The translations under genes were made by a program, and so were the position numbers. Under the pieces are notes generated by a model that had not been told where the DNA came from, did not search any database, and saw nothing but the letters and a program-made list of their open reading frames with translations. A DNA stretch of 64,000 bases, taken from positions 735,001-799,000 of the forward strand of contig CP073344.1 of the NCBI GenBank assembly GCA_024397875.1, written 5' to 3'. Every line of letters starts with the position of its first letter. Position 1 is the stretch's first letter. Of the stretch, positions 35,129 through 43,553 are shown one piece after another. This DNA comes from Amphritea atlantica. GTDB lineage: Bacteria; Pseudomonadota; Gammaproteobacteria; Pseudomonadales; Balneatricaceae.

Positions 35129-36141
35129 AATCTGAAAATCTGTCTGCGACTGCAGTAGCTGAAAACACCACCGGGGTCTCAGTGAATAAAACCTACTGGA
35201 TCAAAAGCATCATTTTGCTGGGATTGCTGGGCGTACTGATTGCGTTGCCCTGGTTTACAGGCTATTCGACCCAGCGATTGATGGTTGAACTGTTTACTTT
35301 CTATGCCATCGCGCTGGCCTGGAATCTGTTAGCCGGATATGGCGGTATTGTTTCGGTGGGGCAGCATGTGTTTGTGGGTATCGGAGCCTATGCGATGTTC
35401 TCGGTTTCTACGACCTTTTCCCTCAACCCCTGGTTGGCTCTGCCTGCGTCCGTCATCGTATCAATACTGTTTGCCCTTATCTTTGCTGTACCCATGTTTC
35501 GCTTACGGGGCGCCTATTTTGCGGTAGCTACCTGGGTGTTGGCGGAGATGGCCCGCATCGCTGTGCTTAACAGCGACTGGCTGGGAGCCGGTGGCGGTAT
35601 TCCTCTTACCACTATGGCCGGTATCAGTCGCTGGTTGCGCAATGCCGGGGTTTACTGGGCTGCACTGGCGGTCGGGGTTGGCTCACTGGCGGTTATCTGG
35701 TGGCTGATGCGCGGACGGCTCGGGCTGGCTCTGCTCAGTGTCCGCGACAGTGAGGCGGCGGCGTCTGCCAGCGGGGTTGATGTGCTGCGCACCAAAGTAA
35801 TTCTCTGGGTGGTTGCTGCGGCTATTACCGGCACGGCGGGTGCGGTGGCGTATATGAATACGCTGCAGGTATCCCCGGGGGCAACCTTCTCGCTCAACTG
35901 GACCGCTGCGGCAATCTTTATCGCTGTACTGGGTGGTATCGGTACCCTGGAAGGACCGCTGATTGGCGTGATTGTCTACTTCCTGTTGCGCGAGTGTTTC
36001 AGCAGTTATGGCAGTTGGTATTTCATCATACTGGGGTGTATCGCCATTCTGACAATGGTGCTTGCACCGGGTGGTGCGTGGAGTCTTATTACCCGCAGAA
36101 AACAGATTGATCCGTTTGGGATACGCAGGATTTTATCCTGA
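35125..36141 (+). CDS. Branched-chain-type ABC permease (LivM-like)
   Basis: 338 residues with about nine membrane segments; AWNLLAGYGGIVSVGQHVFVGIGAY and VRDSEAAASASGVDV are LivM signatures. It overlaps LivH at ATGA and completes the inner-membrane complex. A 95-base gap with a small CCATGC/GCATGG hairpin precedes the porin gene. Confidence 0.93.
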   Translation: MKSENLSATAVAENTTGVSVNKTYWIKSIILLGLLGVLIALPWFTGYSTQRLMVELFTFYAIALAWNLLAGYGGIVSVGQHVFVGIGAYAMFSVSTTFSLNPWLALPASVIVSILFALIFAVPMFRLRGAYFAVATWVLAEMARIAVLNSDWLGAGGGIPLTTMAGISRWLRNAGVYWAALAVGVGSLAVIWWLMRGRLGLALLSVRDSEAAASASGVDVLRTKVILWVVAAAITGTAGAVAYMNTLQVSPGATFSLNWTAAAIFIAVLGGIGTLEGPLIGVIVYFLLRECFSSYGSWYFIILGCIAILTMVLAPGGAWSLITRRKQIDPFGIRRILS

Positions 36142-36236
36142 ATAAACCCGTTTTCTCTTAAACCTTTAACAACACAGCCCGGCTCCATGCATGAGCATGG
36201 AACGGGATAACTATGCCTTAAAATTGGAGACGCATA

Positions 36237-37139
36237 ATGAAAAAAATCAAATACTCCGCTAATGCAGTGATTGCTGCCAGCCTGTTATTGGGCGCCGTAT
36301 CAACGGTTCAGGCGGCTGAAGGGGGCGGTTCCAACTACGCCTCTGGTGGTGATAACTTTTTGATGGGGGCGGTACCTCCGCCAGGCTTCTATACCCTGGT
36401 GTTTGGCAATATGTATCGTGCCGATAAGGTGCTGGATAACAATGGTAACACCGTTACACCCGATGACTTTAAACTGTCTGCCAACGTCATTGCTCCCCGT
36501 TTTGTCTGGTCAACGCCGTATGAAATTGGCAGCGGTACGCTGGTTATGCACGGTATTTTCCCACTGGTTGATCTGAAAGTTGAAGCGATGGGCAACAGTG
36601 AACGCAAAACCGGGCTGGGCGACATCGTCTTCGGACCGGGTATTGTGCATCACCATTCGCAAAACCTTCACAGTGTGCTGGGGGTGGATTTTGTTGCTCC
36701 CACCGGGGACTACGATAAGAATGACGGCGTCAATATTGGCCGCAATTACTGGTCAACTATCGCTCTTTATACCATGTCCTATATCGATCCTGAGGGTCTT
36801 AACTGGGACTTCAAAGCAAACCTGATTTTCAACCAGGAAAACAGTGCCACTCATTACAAAACCGGTACAGAGTTTGATGTTGATTACTCTGTTGGTTTTG
36901 GCCTGGGTAATGACTGGACGGTGGGCGTCAGTGGTTATCTCTATAAACAGCTGGAAAATGATGAGCTGAATGGCGTCACTCTGGCGGATTCAAAAGGCAG
37001 TGCTTTTTCAATCGGTCCATCGGTTAAGTATATGAATGATAAGAACTGGCTGTTCACTGCCAAGTTTGAAAAAGAGTTTGAGGTGAAGAACCGCCCATCC
37101 GGCTATGCATTCCGTTTAAAAACGTCGATTCCATTTTGA
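36237..37139 (+). CDS. Outer-membrane channel, phenol MetA-pathway family
   Basis: 300 residues with a Sec signal (cleavage after VQA, residue 26) and a beta-barrel pattern ending in Phe (KTSIPF). GGDNFLMGAVPPPGFYTLVF and GLGDIVFGPGIVHHH place it in the Phenol_MetA_deg/SphA-like family of channels associated with aromatic uptake. In this operon it should let the nitrile or its precursor through the outer membrane to the binding protein. Confidence 0.85.
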   Translation: MKKIKYSANAVIAASLLLGAVSTVQAAEGGGSNYASGGDNFLMGAVPPPGFYTLVFGNMYRADKVLDNNGNTVTPDDFKLSANVIAPRFVWSTPYEIGSGTLVMHGIFPLVDLKVEAMGNSERKTGLGDIVFGPGIVHHHSQNLHSVLGVDFVAPTGDYDKNDGVNIGRNYWSTIALYTMSYIDPEGLNWDFKANLIFNQENSATHYKTGTEFDVDYSVGFGLGNDWTVGVSGYLYKQLENDELNGVTLADSKGSAFSIGPSVKYMNDKNWLFTAKFEKEFEVKNRPSGYAFRLKTSIPF

Positions 37140-37179
37140 AACTGATGCAAGCGGATCTTAATTAATTAGGAGTAGAGTT

Positions 37180-38199
37180 ATGGGTATCGAACATCCCAAA
37201 TATAAAGTTGCTGCAGTGCAGGCGGCCCCCGCATTTCTGGATCTGGATGGTGCGGTTGATAAAACCATTCAATATATCGACGAGGCCGCTGCCAATGGTG
37301 CAAAGCTGGTCGCATTTCCAGAGTTATGGATTCCGGGTTATCCCTGGTGGATCTGGCTGGGCGCGCCAGCCTGGGCCATTCAGAAAGGTTTTGTGCAGCG
37401 TTATTTTGACAACGCGCTGACCTACGACAGCCCTCAGGCTGAGCGTATCCGTGACGCGGTTCGACGCAATAATATTATGGTGGTTCTGGGGTTAGCAGAG
37501 CGTTCCGGAGGGACGTTGTACATTGCTCAGTGGCTGATTGCACCTGACGGTGAAACGATTGCCCAGCGGCGTAAAGTACGTCCCACCCATGGCGAGCGCA
37601 CCGTGTTCGGTGAAGGTGATGGCAGTGATCTGGCCGTACATGAAACTGAGTTGGGTCGTATCGGAGCACTCAACTGTTGGGAAAATATTCTTTCGCTGAA
37701 TAAATTCGCCATGTATTCACAGAATGAACAGGTGCATGTGGCCTCCTGGCCGAGCTTTACTACCTACGAGCCCTTTGCCCATGCGTTGGGGTATGAAGTG
37801 AATAATGCGGTCAGTAAGGTCTATGCCGTAGAGGGTTCGTGCTTTGTGGTAGCGCCGAGTGCTGTATTGTCTCAGGAGATGGAGGATGAGCTGTGCGATA
37901 CACCCGATAAGCGTGAACTGATCCATGTGGGGGGAGGTCATGCAGTGATCTACGGCCCGGATGGCAGCCCGCTGTGCGACAAGCTGCCGGAAGATCAGGA
38001 AGGTATTCTCTATGCAGATATTGATCTGAGTGTGATTGGTGTGGCTAAAAACGCCATCGATCCGGGGGGGCACTATTCACGTCCCGATGTTACCCGGTTG
38101 CTACTGAACAAAAAACGGATGCGACCGGTAGAGCATATGGCGATGCCATTGGATTCTTTAGACGAATTCAGTCACGAAGAGGATCCAAACGAAGCATGA
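37180..38199 (+). CDS. Nitrilase
   Basis: 339 residues of the carbon-nitrogen hydrolase family. The catalytic residues are Glu48 (FPELWIPGYPWW), Lys132 (RRKVRPTHGER) and Cys166 (LNCWEN). YPWW, RPTHGERTVFGEGDG and CWEN are nitrilase-branch motifs as opposed to amidases. It converts nitriles to carboxylic acids and ammonia; relatives include arylacetonitrilases and aliphatic nitrilases, and the substrate class cannot be fixed by eye. Preceded by TTAGGAG; last gene of the transporter operon. Confidence 0.94.
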   Translation: MGIEHPKYKVAAVQAAPAFLDLDGAVDKTIQYIDEAAANGAKLVAFPELWIPGYPWWIWLGAPAWAIQKGFVQRYFDNALTYDSPQAERIRDAVRRNNIMVVLGLAERSGGTLYIAQWLIAPDGETIAQRRKVRPTHGERTVFGEGDGSDLAVHETELGRIGALNCWENILSLNKFAMYSQNEQVHVASWPSFTTYEPFAHALGYEVNNAVSKVYAVEGSCFVVAPSAVLSQEMEDELCDTPDKRELIHVGGGHAVIYGPDGSPLCDKLPEDQEGILYADIDLSVIGVAKNAIDPGGHYSRPDVTRLLLNKKRMRPVEHMAMPLDSLDEFSHEEDPNEA

Positions 38200-38220
38200 T
38201 CAGCATTGACTCCTGAGCTT

Positions 38221-38258
38221 GCCGGTCGGCAATAATAACTGTTGTCGACCGGCCTTTT
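38221..38258 (+). terminator. Terminator after nitrilase operon
   Basis: GCCGGTCG (38221-38228) pairs with CGACCGGC (38246-38253), extended by a few inner pairs, and is followed by five T residues. It ends the seven-gene nitrile operon. Confidence 0.85.
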
Positions 38259-38776
38259 TAGATTTCCTTTTCTTTTGGTGCCTGAGCGATCAGGTGCCTT
38301 TTTTTATGTCTGAAATTTGTGGTAAATCTTGATGCCAGACGTCGGGCTCGGCTCTCTATAAGGGCAGGAAGGTCGTCAGTTAAGATCTGGCCCAAGCTAC
38401 CAACGTAATAATTTAAGGTGTGTCGTAATGACCTGCCTTTTTTTGAGTTCATCGCGCTCTATCGGAAAAGGATGCCAGCATATTTGATATTCTGTGGAGC
38501 GATACAACAGCCTGAAAGAGACTCACCACAGAGTACACGGAGAGCACAGAGAAAACCTTATCACTTCCTTATATTTGTCAGCGTCAACTATCCAGGCCTC
38601 CGCCCGCCGGTTTTGGAACTGTATCCTAAAACGTCAGGCGTTCGGCTTTTACCGCCTACAAAAGATCGCTTGGCAGAGATTTTATATATTTGGAGAGCGC
38701 ACCTATCCGACTTAAACTGGGAAGATATCAACACTTTCTACATTCTTCCCCATAACACGCGAAGAACCTTTTTTTT

Positions 38777-38850
38777 AGCGGGTAGGTTGGGATGAACAAA
38801 GCGCGCTTTACGAAGTTCAGTGCAGTGCCCGGCAACAGGTTGGGATTCGC
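38777..38850 (+). repeat. 74-base interspersed repeat, copy 1
   Basis: Begins AGCGGGTAGGTTGGG and ends CAACAGGTTGGGATTCGC. It matches copy 2 (38918-38991) with eight mismatches by my count. The GGTAGGTTGGG start pairs with CCCCAACCTA just beyond its right end, giving a long imperfect inverted repeat. Confidence 0.8.
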
Positions 38851-38917
38851 TTCGCTCCCCAACCTATATTACCTGCATTACCTGCGGTTTAGGGTATGGA
38901 GCTGATCGTTTTTTGAT

Positions 38918-38991
38918 AGCGGGTAGGTTGGGGTGAACAAAGCGTGCTTTACGAAGTCCAGTACAGTGCTCGACAACAGGTTGGAGTTCGC
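38918..38991 (+). repeat. 74-base interspersed repeat, copy 2
   Basis: Second copy, beginning AGCGGGTAGGTTGGG and ending CAACAGGTTGGAGTTCGC, 141 bases after the first. It ends 56 bases before the stop codon of the aldoxime dehydratase gene. Confidence 0.8.
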
Positions 38992-39046
38992 GAAAGTAGC
39001 CCGGAAAAGCTTCCGGGCATATGCAGCCGTGTCTTAGGCTGGGAGA

Positions 39047-40102
39047 TCAGACCTCGGAATAGGGTAATATCTCAAGCAGGCCTGTTTTATGATGGCAGTT
39101 GAGGTATTCAAAGAGAGGGTTCTGCTCGGGGATTGTTGCCACTTCATGCCATAAACGAAGCTGCATGTCTGCTCCCAGCTCTGTGGCGTACTGAATGAAA
39201 GAGTTGAAGATTCTTAAATGGGTAGGGTGTGATTTGGCCCACTCTTCTAAATGCTTCAGCGATACGAAGTGTACCAGCCCGAACGTTTTCTTCTGTCGTG
39301 AGCCCTGGGCATCGGTTTCCGTTAAAACCCGGCAGCTATAACAACCAGTCGAATCATAGTTCTGACTTAAAAATGCCATTCCTTCAGCAAAATAGGGTTC
39401 TACTTCCGCTTTAAAACGCGCTAGTTCTTCAGCACCTACCTGCTCAAAATTTTGTCCGGAGCGTATCACCGCACAATTAAGCGGAACGTTAACGGTCAGA
39501 TGTTTCCCTTGTGTGTTGGTATTGCCCGAGCGATGTTGGGGAGCATCAGCGTTCATCGGATCGGTGCCCGACAGTGCTATCCGGTCACGCATACCTCCCC
39601 AGTAGTTATGTTCCCTTACAAGCTTTTTACAGTGATGGCCGGGGCCAACATCTGCAGAGCCTGAGTCTATTGATTCATGTGAAAATAAATTCTCAAATCT
39701 TTCTGCCGGGATAGAGAGCAGCTCTCTAAAAACGCCGGCTGCGGCAGTGAGTCTCTCGGGTGCGTTCCAGTATTGTTTGAATTCCGTATTGGAACCCCAC
39801 TGTTCATGATCATCAGCTTTGTTCCAATAGCCAATCAGTAGCCAGGTGTAGTAGCCCTGAGCATCAGTGTACTCGGCATATTCACATTTCAGTGGAGTAT
39901 AATCGCAGTCGGTTGATGTGACTGTAGATATCCAGTTTTGGAACTCTTTTACTTCCTGAGCATCCTTACCTTTGGTTGTCTGAATCCCATAATAAGCGAT
40001 GAAAATATGTTCGTGATGATTATCGCTACTCCATGCCGGAACCGGAGGCTCCCAGTCGTGTGGCATCTGTTGGGGAATTGTTCTTTTGTTTGAGGATGAC
40101 AT
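39047..40102 (-). CDS. Aldoxime dehydratase (phenylacetaldoxime dehydratase family)
   Basis: 351 residues, the family length. This heme enzyme dehydrates aldoximes to nitriles. The residues known from the OxdA/OxdRE structures are conserved: Arg172 (YWGGMRDR), Ser215 (IRSGQNF), the heme-ligand histidine His295 (SHPTHLRIF) and distal His319 (LRLWHEV). CNxHxxTGLL closes the protein. It lies next to, and convergent with, the nitrilase operon, so aldoxime to nitrile to acid is complete in this locus. Confidence 0.95.
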   Translation of the reverse strand: MSSSNKRTIPQQMPHDWEPPVPAWSSDNHHEHIFIAYYGIQTTKGKDAQEVKEFQNWISTVTSTDCDYTPLKCEYAEYTDAQGYYTWLLIGYWNKADDHEQWGSNTEFKQYWNAPERLTAAAGVFRELLSIPAERFENLFSHESIDSGSADVGPGHHCKKLVREHNYWGGMRDRIALSGTDPMNADAPQHRSGNTNTQGKHLTVNVPLNCAVIRSGQNFEQVGAEELARFKAEVEPYFAEGMAFLSQNYDSTGCYSCRVLTETDAQGSRQKKTFGLVHFVSLKHLEEWAKSHPTHLRIFNSFIQYATELGADMQLRLWHEVATIPEQNPLFEYLNCHHKTGLLEILPYSEV

Positions 40103-40134
40103 AAGTATTACCTTAATTGTTATATGGGGCGTGC

Positions 40135-41076
40135 TTAAATCGAAAACTTATCCATCCGCTCCCTCAGATCGTATACCAGTTTATTGAGTTCGCTGCTGGC
40201 TGAAGAGGTGGCGTGAACCTTATCGTGAACGATGAGTGCGTCACTGTTGATATTTTCCAGGTTCAGCTCAATCTCTTGCGCGACCCGGCTCTGCTCTTCT
40301 GTAGCGCTGGCAATAATCAGGTTGCCATCGTTAATGCTTTCCATCGTTGATATAAAATATTGCAGTGTTTCGTCTGTTTTTTTTGCAATGCTTAATGTTG
40401 TCAGCGCTGTTTCCGTGATGCTGATTAAGTCGGCAATAACGCCTTTCCTATGGCTGTCAATTGAGGACACCAGCGCTTGATCAATGATTTTCTGGGCCAT
40501 ATTGTTAAGGTCAATGACAGTAGCCATGACCCCAATAACCTGGTTGTTTCTGGCACTTTTTATGGGTGGCAGAAGCATAAATACCTGCCTGCCGGTGATG
40601 GGTGAAATTTGCGGATGGGTTAACCGTGCCTCACCTGTTTCTCTGACAATGAAGAGGTCAGGAAAATTTTTGTCATTCAGGCTGAAACCTTCCGATGCCC
40701 CGTTAATGCCGTCGATCAGAATCTGTCGGTTAAATTCAATAAAGACGTTTTCATAAATGCCATCGCCTGCCTGAAGTACATTTTTCAGGAACGCTCTGAG
40801 TGCCTTTTTATCTTTCTGAGAGTCCTGGGTAATGGTGTATTCAAAGTGAGGCGTTCTGGTAAGATTCTCGTTTTGTCTAAGCAGATTTTGAAAAGTCTGT
40901 TCCAGTTGGTGTTTCTTTTCTGTGGTGACGGACCTGAGATAATTTTTCGTATCACTATCAACGATCCCTGTTGCTAAACTATTTATAGAGTAAAAAATTA
41001 TGCTCATTGCGACGCTTAGGAAAAGGATCGAAAAAATAACCATTTTAATAAAAATAGATCTGCTTTTTTTGTCCAT
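40135..41076 (-). CDS. Internally shortened methyl-accepting chemotaxis-like protein
   Basis: 313 residues: membrane segment (about 10-32), a Cache-like periplasmic domain (about 45-195), then directly ATEEQSRVAQEIELNLENI and ASSELNKLVYDLRERM, which are the last helix of a chemoreceptor signalling domain. The second membrane segment, HAMP domain and the conserved hairpin tip that binds CheA/CheW are missing, so it cannot signal like an ordinary chemoreceptor. An in-frame internal deletion is the likely origin. The C-terminal part may even be on the wrong side of the membrane. Confidence 0.75.
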   Translation of the reverse strand: MDKKSRSIFIKMVIFSILFLSVAMSIIFYSINSLATGIVDSDTKNYLRSVTTEKKHQLEQTFQNLLRQNENLTRTPHFEYTITQDSQKDKKALRAFLKNVLQAGDGIYENVFIEFNRQILIDGINGASEGFSLNDKNFPDLFIVRETGEARLTHPQISPITGRQVFMLLPPIKSARNNQVIGVMATVIDLNNMAQKIIDQALVSSIDSHRKGVIADLISITETALTTLSIAKKTDETLQYFISTMESINDGNLIIASATEEQSRVAQEIELNLENINSDALIVHDKVHATSSASSELNKLVYDLRERMDKFSI

Positions 41077-41286
41077 ATATGCACAGTTCGGTGAGTAGTT
41101 GGATGCTCTTTTAGAGTCTATCTGTAAAGACTGAGCTGGGGTTTATTTCTGCGGGATCTAATATATGGTTGAAACGGAAGAGATGAGAGTGTGCGTTTGA
41201 GTAACTGCATCTGTGGCGATCGCGGGCTGTGAGTACAGCGACCCCTTTGGGCTCTGAGCTGTACTAATATGGCGTTATCTCATGTC

Positions 41287-42420
41287 TCAGAAAGGCGATT
41301 TAACATAATCGGGGGTGAGGGCTGAGGTGGAGGGACAGCCAACGTTTGCCAGGGTGCGGTCAATATCCGCTAAAATCATACTCAGGGAATGATCGACGCC
41401 GGCTTCACCCTGTGCGGCCAGCCCGTAGAGGAGAGCCCGGCCCAGCAGTACACCTTTAGCACCCATGGCGATTGCTTTGACGATATCGGTACCGCGGCGA
41501 AAACCACTGTCGATCAGTATCGGTTTGTCAGTTGCCGCAACACTCTGTGCCAGAGTCTCTATCGGTGCCACGCAGGTGTCGAGTTGTCGCCCGCCATGAT
41601 TGGATAAGATGACGCCATCCGCGCCTTCACTGATACAGCGTACAGCGTCGTCCGGGTGGATTATGCCTTTTACCAGCAGTGTGTGGGGCCATAGCTCACG
41701 CAGCCAGCGAAGTGCTTGCCAGTCAAAACTGGCATCCATCTGTCGTGATAACAGGGCTGCCTGCAACTCTGTGTCACTGGCATCGGCAGTCTTAAAGTTG
41801 GCGAGTTCAGGGACGCCATGCTTGAGCAGGGCCATCGACCAGCCGGGGTGGAGACAGCCATCCAGTATAACTTTTGGCGTATATTTAACCGGTATACCAA
41901 AGTCGTTTCTCAGATCCCGCTCACGGAAACCATTGACGGCCACATCAGTGGTGAGAATCAGAGTGGTATAGCCGCTGTTTAAGGCGCGTTCCACCAGCTG
42001 TTGCGCCAGCGTTCTGTGAAGCACATACAGCTGGAACCATTTTTCGCCGTTGCTGCAGCGAGCAACCGTTTCAATCGAGCTGTTGGATGCCGTCGACAGA
42101 ATAAAGGGGATGTTAAACTTCGCCGCCGAACGTGCCAGCGCAAGATCACCCTTGGGCCAGAGAATACCGTTCAGCCCGGTGGGGGCAATTGCCAACGGTG
42201 CAGCAAACTGCTTGCCGAACAGCTCAGTTTCCAGTGTCCGGCTACTGACATCCAGAAGTCGTTTGGGTGTCAAACGGATGCTGGAAAGTGCCACCTGGTT
42301 GTGGCTCAGGCTGTGTTCCTCATCGGCCCCGCCGTCTAAATAATCAAATACCATCCGTGGCAGGCGTTTTCTGGCCAGCTCCCGATAGTCTTCTATCTTG
42401 ATAGGATCTGCGATACTCAT
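41287..42420 (-). CDS. FMN-dependent 2-hydroxyacid dehydrogenase (mandelate/lactate type)
   Basis: 377 residues, TIM-barrel FMN enzyme. Catalytic His275 and Arg278 lie in SNHGGRQLD; Lys251 (LVKGI) contacts FMN; YLDGGADEE is the N-terminal signature. Relatives include (S)-mandelate dehydrogenase MdlB, lactate dehydrogenase and glycolate oxidase. As the last gene of an operon with benzoylformate decarboxylase and an aldehyde dehydrogenase, mandelate oxidation to benzoylformate is the best call. A membrane-anchoring insertion of the MdlB type is not obvious. Confidence 0.88.
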   Translation of the reverse strand: MSIADPIKIEDYRELARKRLPRMVFDYLDGGADEEHSLSHNQVALSSIRLTPKRLLDVSSRTLETELFGKQFAAPLAIAPTGLNGILWPKGDLALARSAAKFNIPFILSTASNSSIETVARCSNGEKWFQLYVLHRTLAQQLVERALNSGYTTLILTTDVAVNGFRERDLRNDFGIPVKYTPKVILDGCLHPGWSMALLKHGVPELANFKTADASDTELQAALLSRQMDASFDWQALRWLRELWPHTLLVKGIIHPDDAVRCISEGADGVILSNHGGRQLDTCVAPIETLAQSVAATDKPILIDSGFRRGTDIVKAIAMGAKGVLLGRALLYGLAAQGEAGVDHSLSMILADIDRTLANVGCPSTSALTPDYVKSPF

Positions 42421-42499
42421 AGTAATTCCTTAATTATGTCGCCATTCATCGCAGTGATGATGACGTCTACCGGGAATATGCTGTCAGAGCGGTTTAACC

Positions 42500-43474
42500 T
42501 CAGACGGATACTGCCAGATGCTGTTTTAGTTTAACCAGTTGGCAGAGGGTTCTGTTGACCGGTGCGTCGATACCGGTTTCAGTGGCTGCCATGACAATGG
42601 CTCCATTGATGGAGTCGATCTCAGTGGCCCGGCCGTTTTCAATATCCTGCAACATTGAGGGTTTATGGTTTGGGTGCTCTCGCATCGCCATCTCAACATT
42701 GTCCCAGATATGCGCTTCGTCGAGAGTGATCCCCTTCGCTTTACCGGTGAGAACGGTCTCATGCACCACACTGCGTGCCAACTGAACCGAATCTTCAACC
42801 TCCGCAATACGTCCGGGTGTGGCTCCCGTCACGGCACAGATTGAGTTCAGGGCGGCATTAAAGGCCACCTTCGACCAGATTACGGAGTGGATATCCGGGT
42901 CCAGTACTGAGGTCAGTCCAGCGCTATTGAAAAGGGCTGCCAGGTGATCAACCCATTCCGGGTGTTGCGTGTTGGCATCCATCATGCGTGAGCTGGATGG
43001 TCCGTGGGACACCACATGACCGGGACTGTGAAGGTCGGCAGGGACCAGCGTTGTGCCTACGGCAATGCGGCTGAGATCGTGATGCTGCGCTATTTTGTCC
43101 GCATTTCCCAGACCGTTCTGTAACGACAGGATAACCGTATCGGTTTTAAGCAAATGCTGTATCGACCGCATCGCGTCGTCGGTGTGCATGGTTTTGGTGA
43201 ACAGAATCACCAGATCGGCAGGGGCTGTAACATCCGCAGCCAGTGCGGCCGTGGCAGGCATTTCGCTACGCCCTGCATCGGTTTCCAGGATCAGTCCCTG
43301 GCGGTTGATGGTGGCAATCTGTTCCGGGTTTACATCGATAAAGGTCACCCGGTGACCCGCTTTAAGCAGGAGGCCACCAAAATAGCAACCCATGGCTCCC
43401 GCGCCAACCACCGCGATATGTGGTTGTGCCGTCAGTGCCGATGCGGATGTTTGAGCGAGTGAGTTATCAGACAT
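42500..43474 (-). CDS. Ketopantoate reductase (PanE/ApbA) family oxidoreductase
   Basis: 324 residues: N-terminal Rossmann domain with VVGAGAMGCYFGG, FTKTMHT and LQNGLGN, then the helical domain with WSKVAFNAALNSICAVTG carrying the catalytic lysine. The family includes ketopantoate reductase but also NAD-dependent D-mandelate dehydrogenases of Enterococcus. Between aldehyde dehydrogenase and FMN mandelate-type dehydrogenase genes, a (R)-2-hydroxyacid / 2-ketoacid role fits better than pantothenate synthesis. Confidence 0.85.
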   Translation of the reverse strand: MSDNSLAQTSASALTAQPHIAVVGAGAMGCYFGGLLLKAGHRVTFIDVNPEQIATINRQGLILETDAGRSEMPATAALAADVTAPADLVILFTKTMHTDDAMRSIQHLLKTDTVILSLQNGLGNADKIAQHHDLSRIAVGTTLVPADLHSPGHVVSHGPSSSRMMDANTQHPEWVDHLAALFNSAGLTSVLDPDIHSVIWSKVAFNAALNSICAVTGATPGRIAEVEDSVQLARSVVHETVLTGKAKGITLDEAHIWDNVEMAMREHPNHKPSMLQDIENGRATEIDSINGAIVMAATETGIDAPVNRTLCQLVKLKQHLAVSV

Positions 43475-43553
43475 GAAAGTGCTCCGGTAAAGGTGTTAAT
43501 AGTGCCGCAGAGGGGTACAGCCTCCGCGGCAGAAGAGATATCGCTGGTGCGAA

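Larger units (their letters stand above)
38259..39046. other. Repeat-rich intergenic region
   Basis: Nearly 800 bases without a credible gene. It contains a CACCACAGAG-type element (38524-38555) of a kind scattered in many proteobacterial genomes and two copies of a 74-base repeat. The 125-codon plus-strand frame at 38418-38795 reads through the first element and is rejected as a gene. Confidence 0.65.

Noticed and set aside
38418..38795. 125-codon plus-strand open frame
   Set aside because: It reads through a dispersed CACCACAGAG-type element, has no ribosome site and no recognisable domain.
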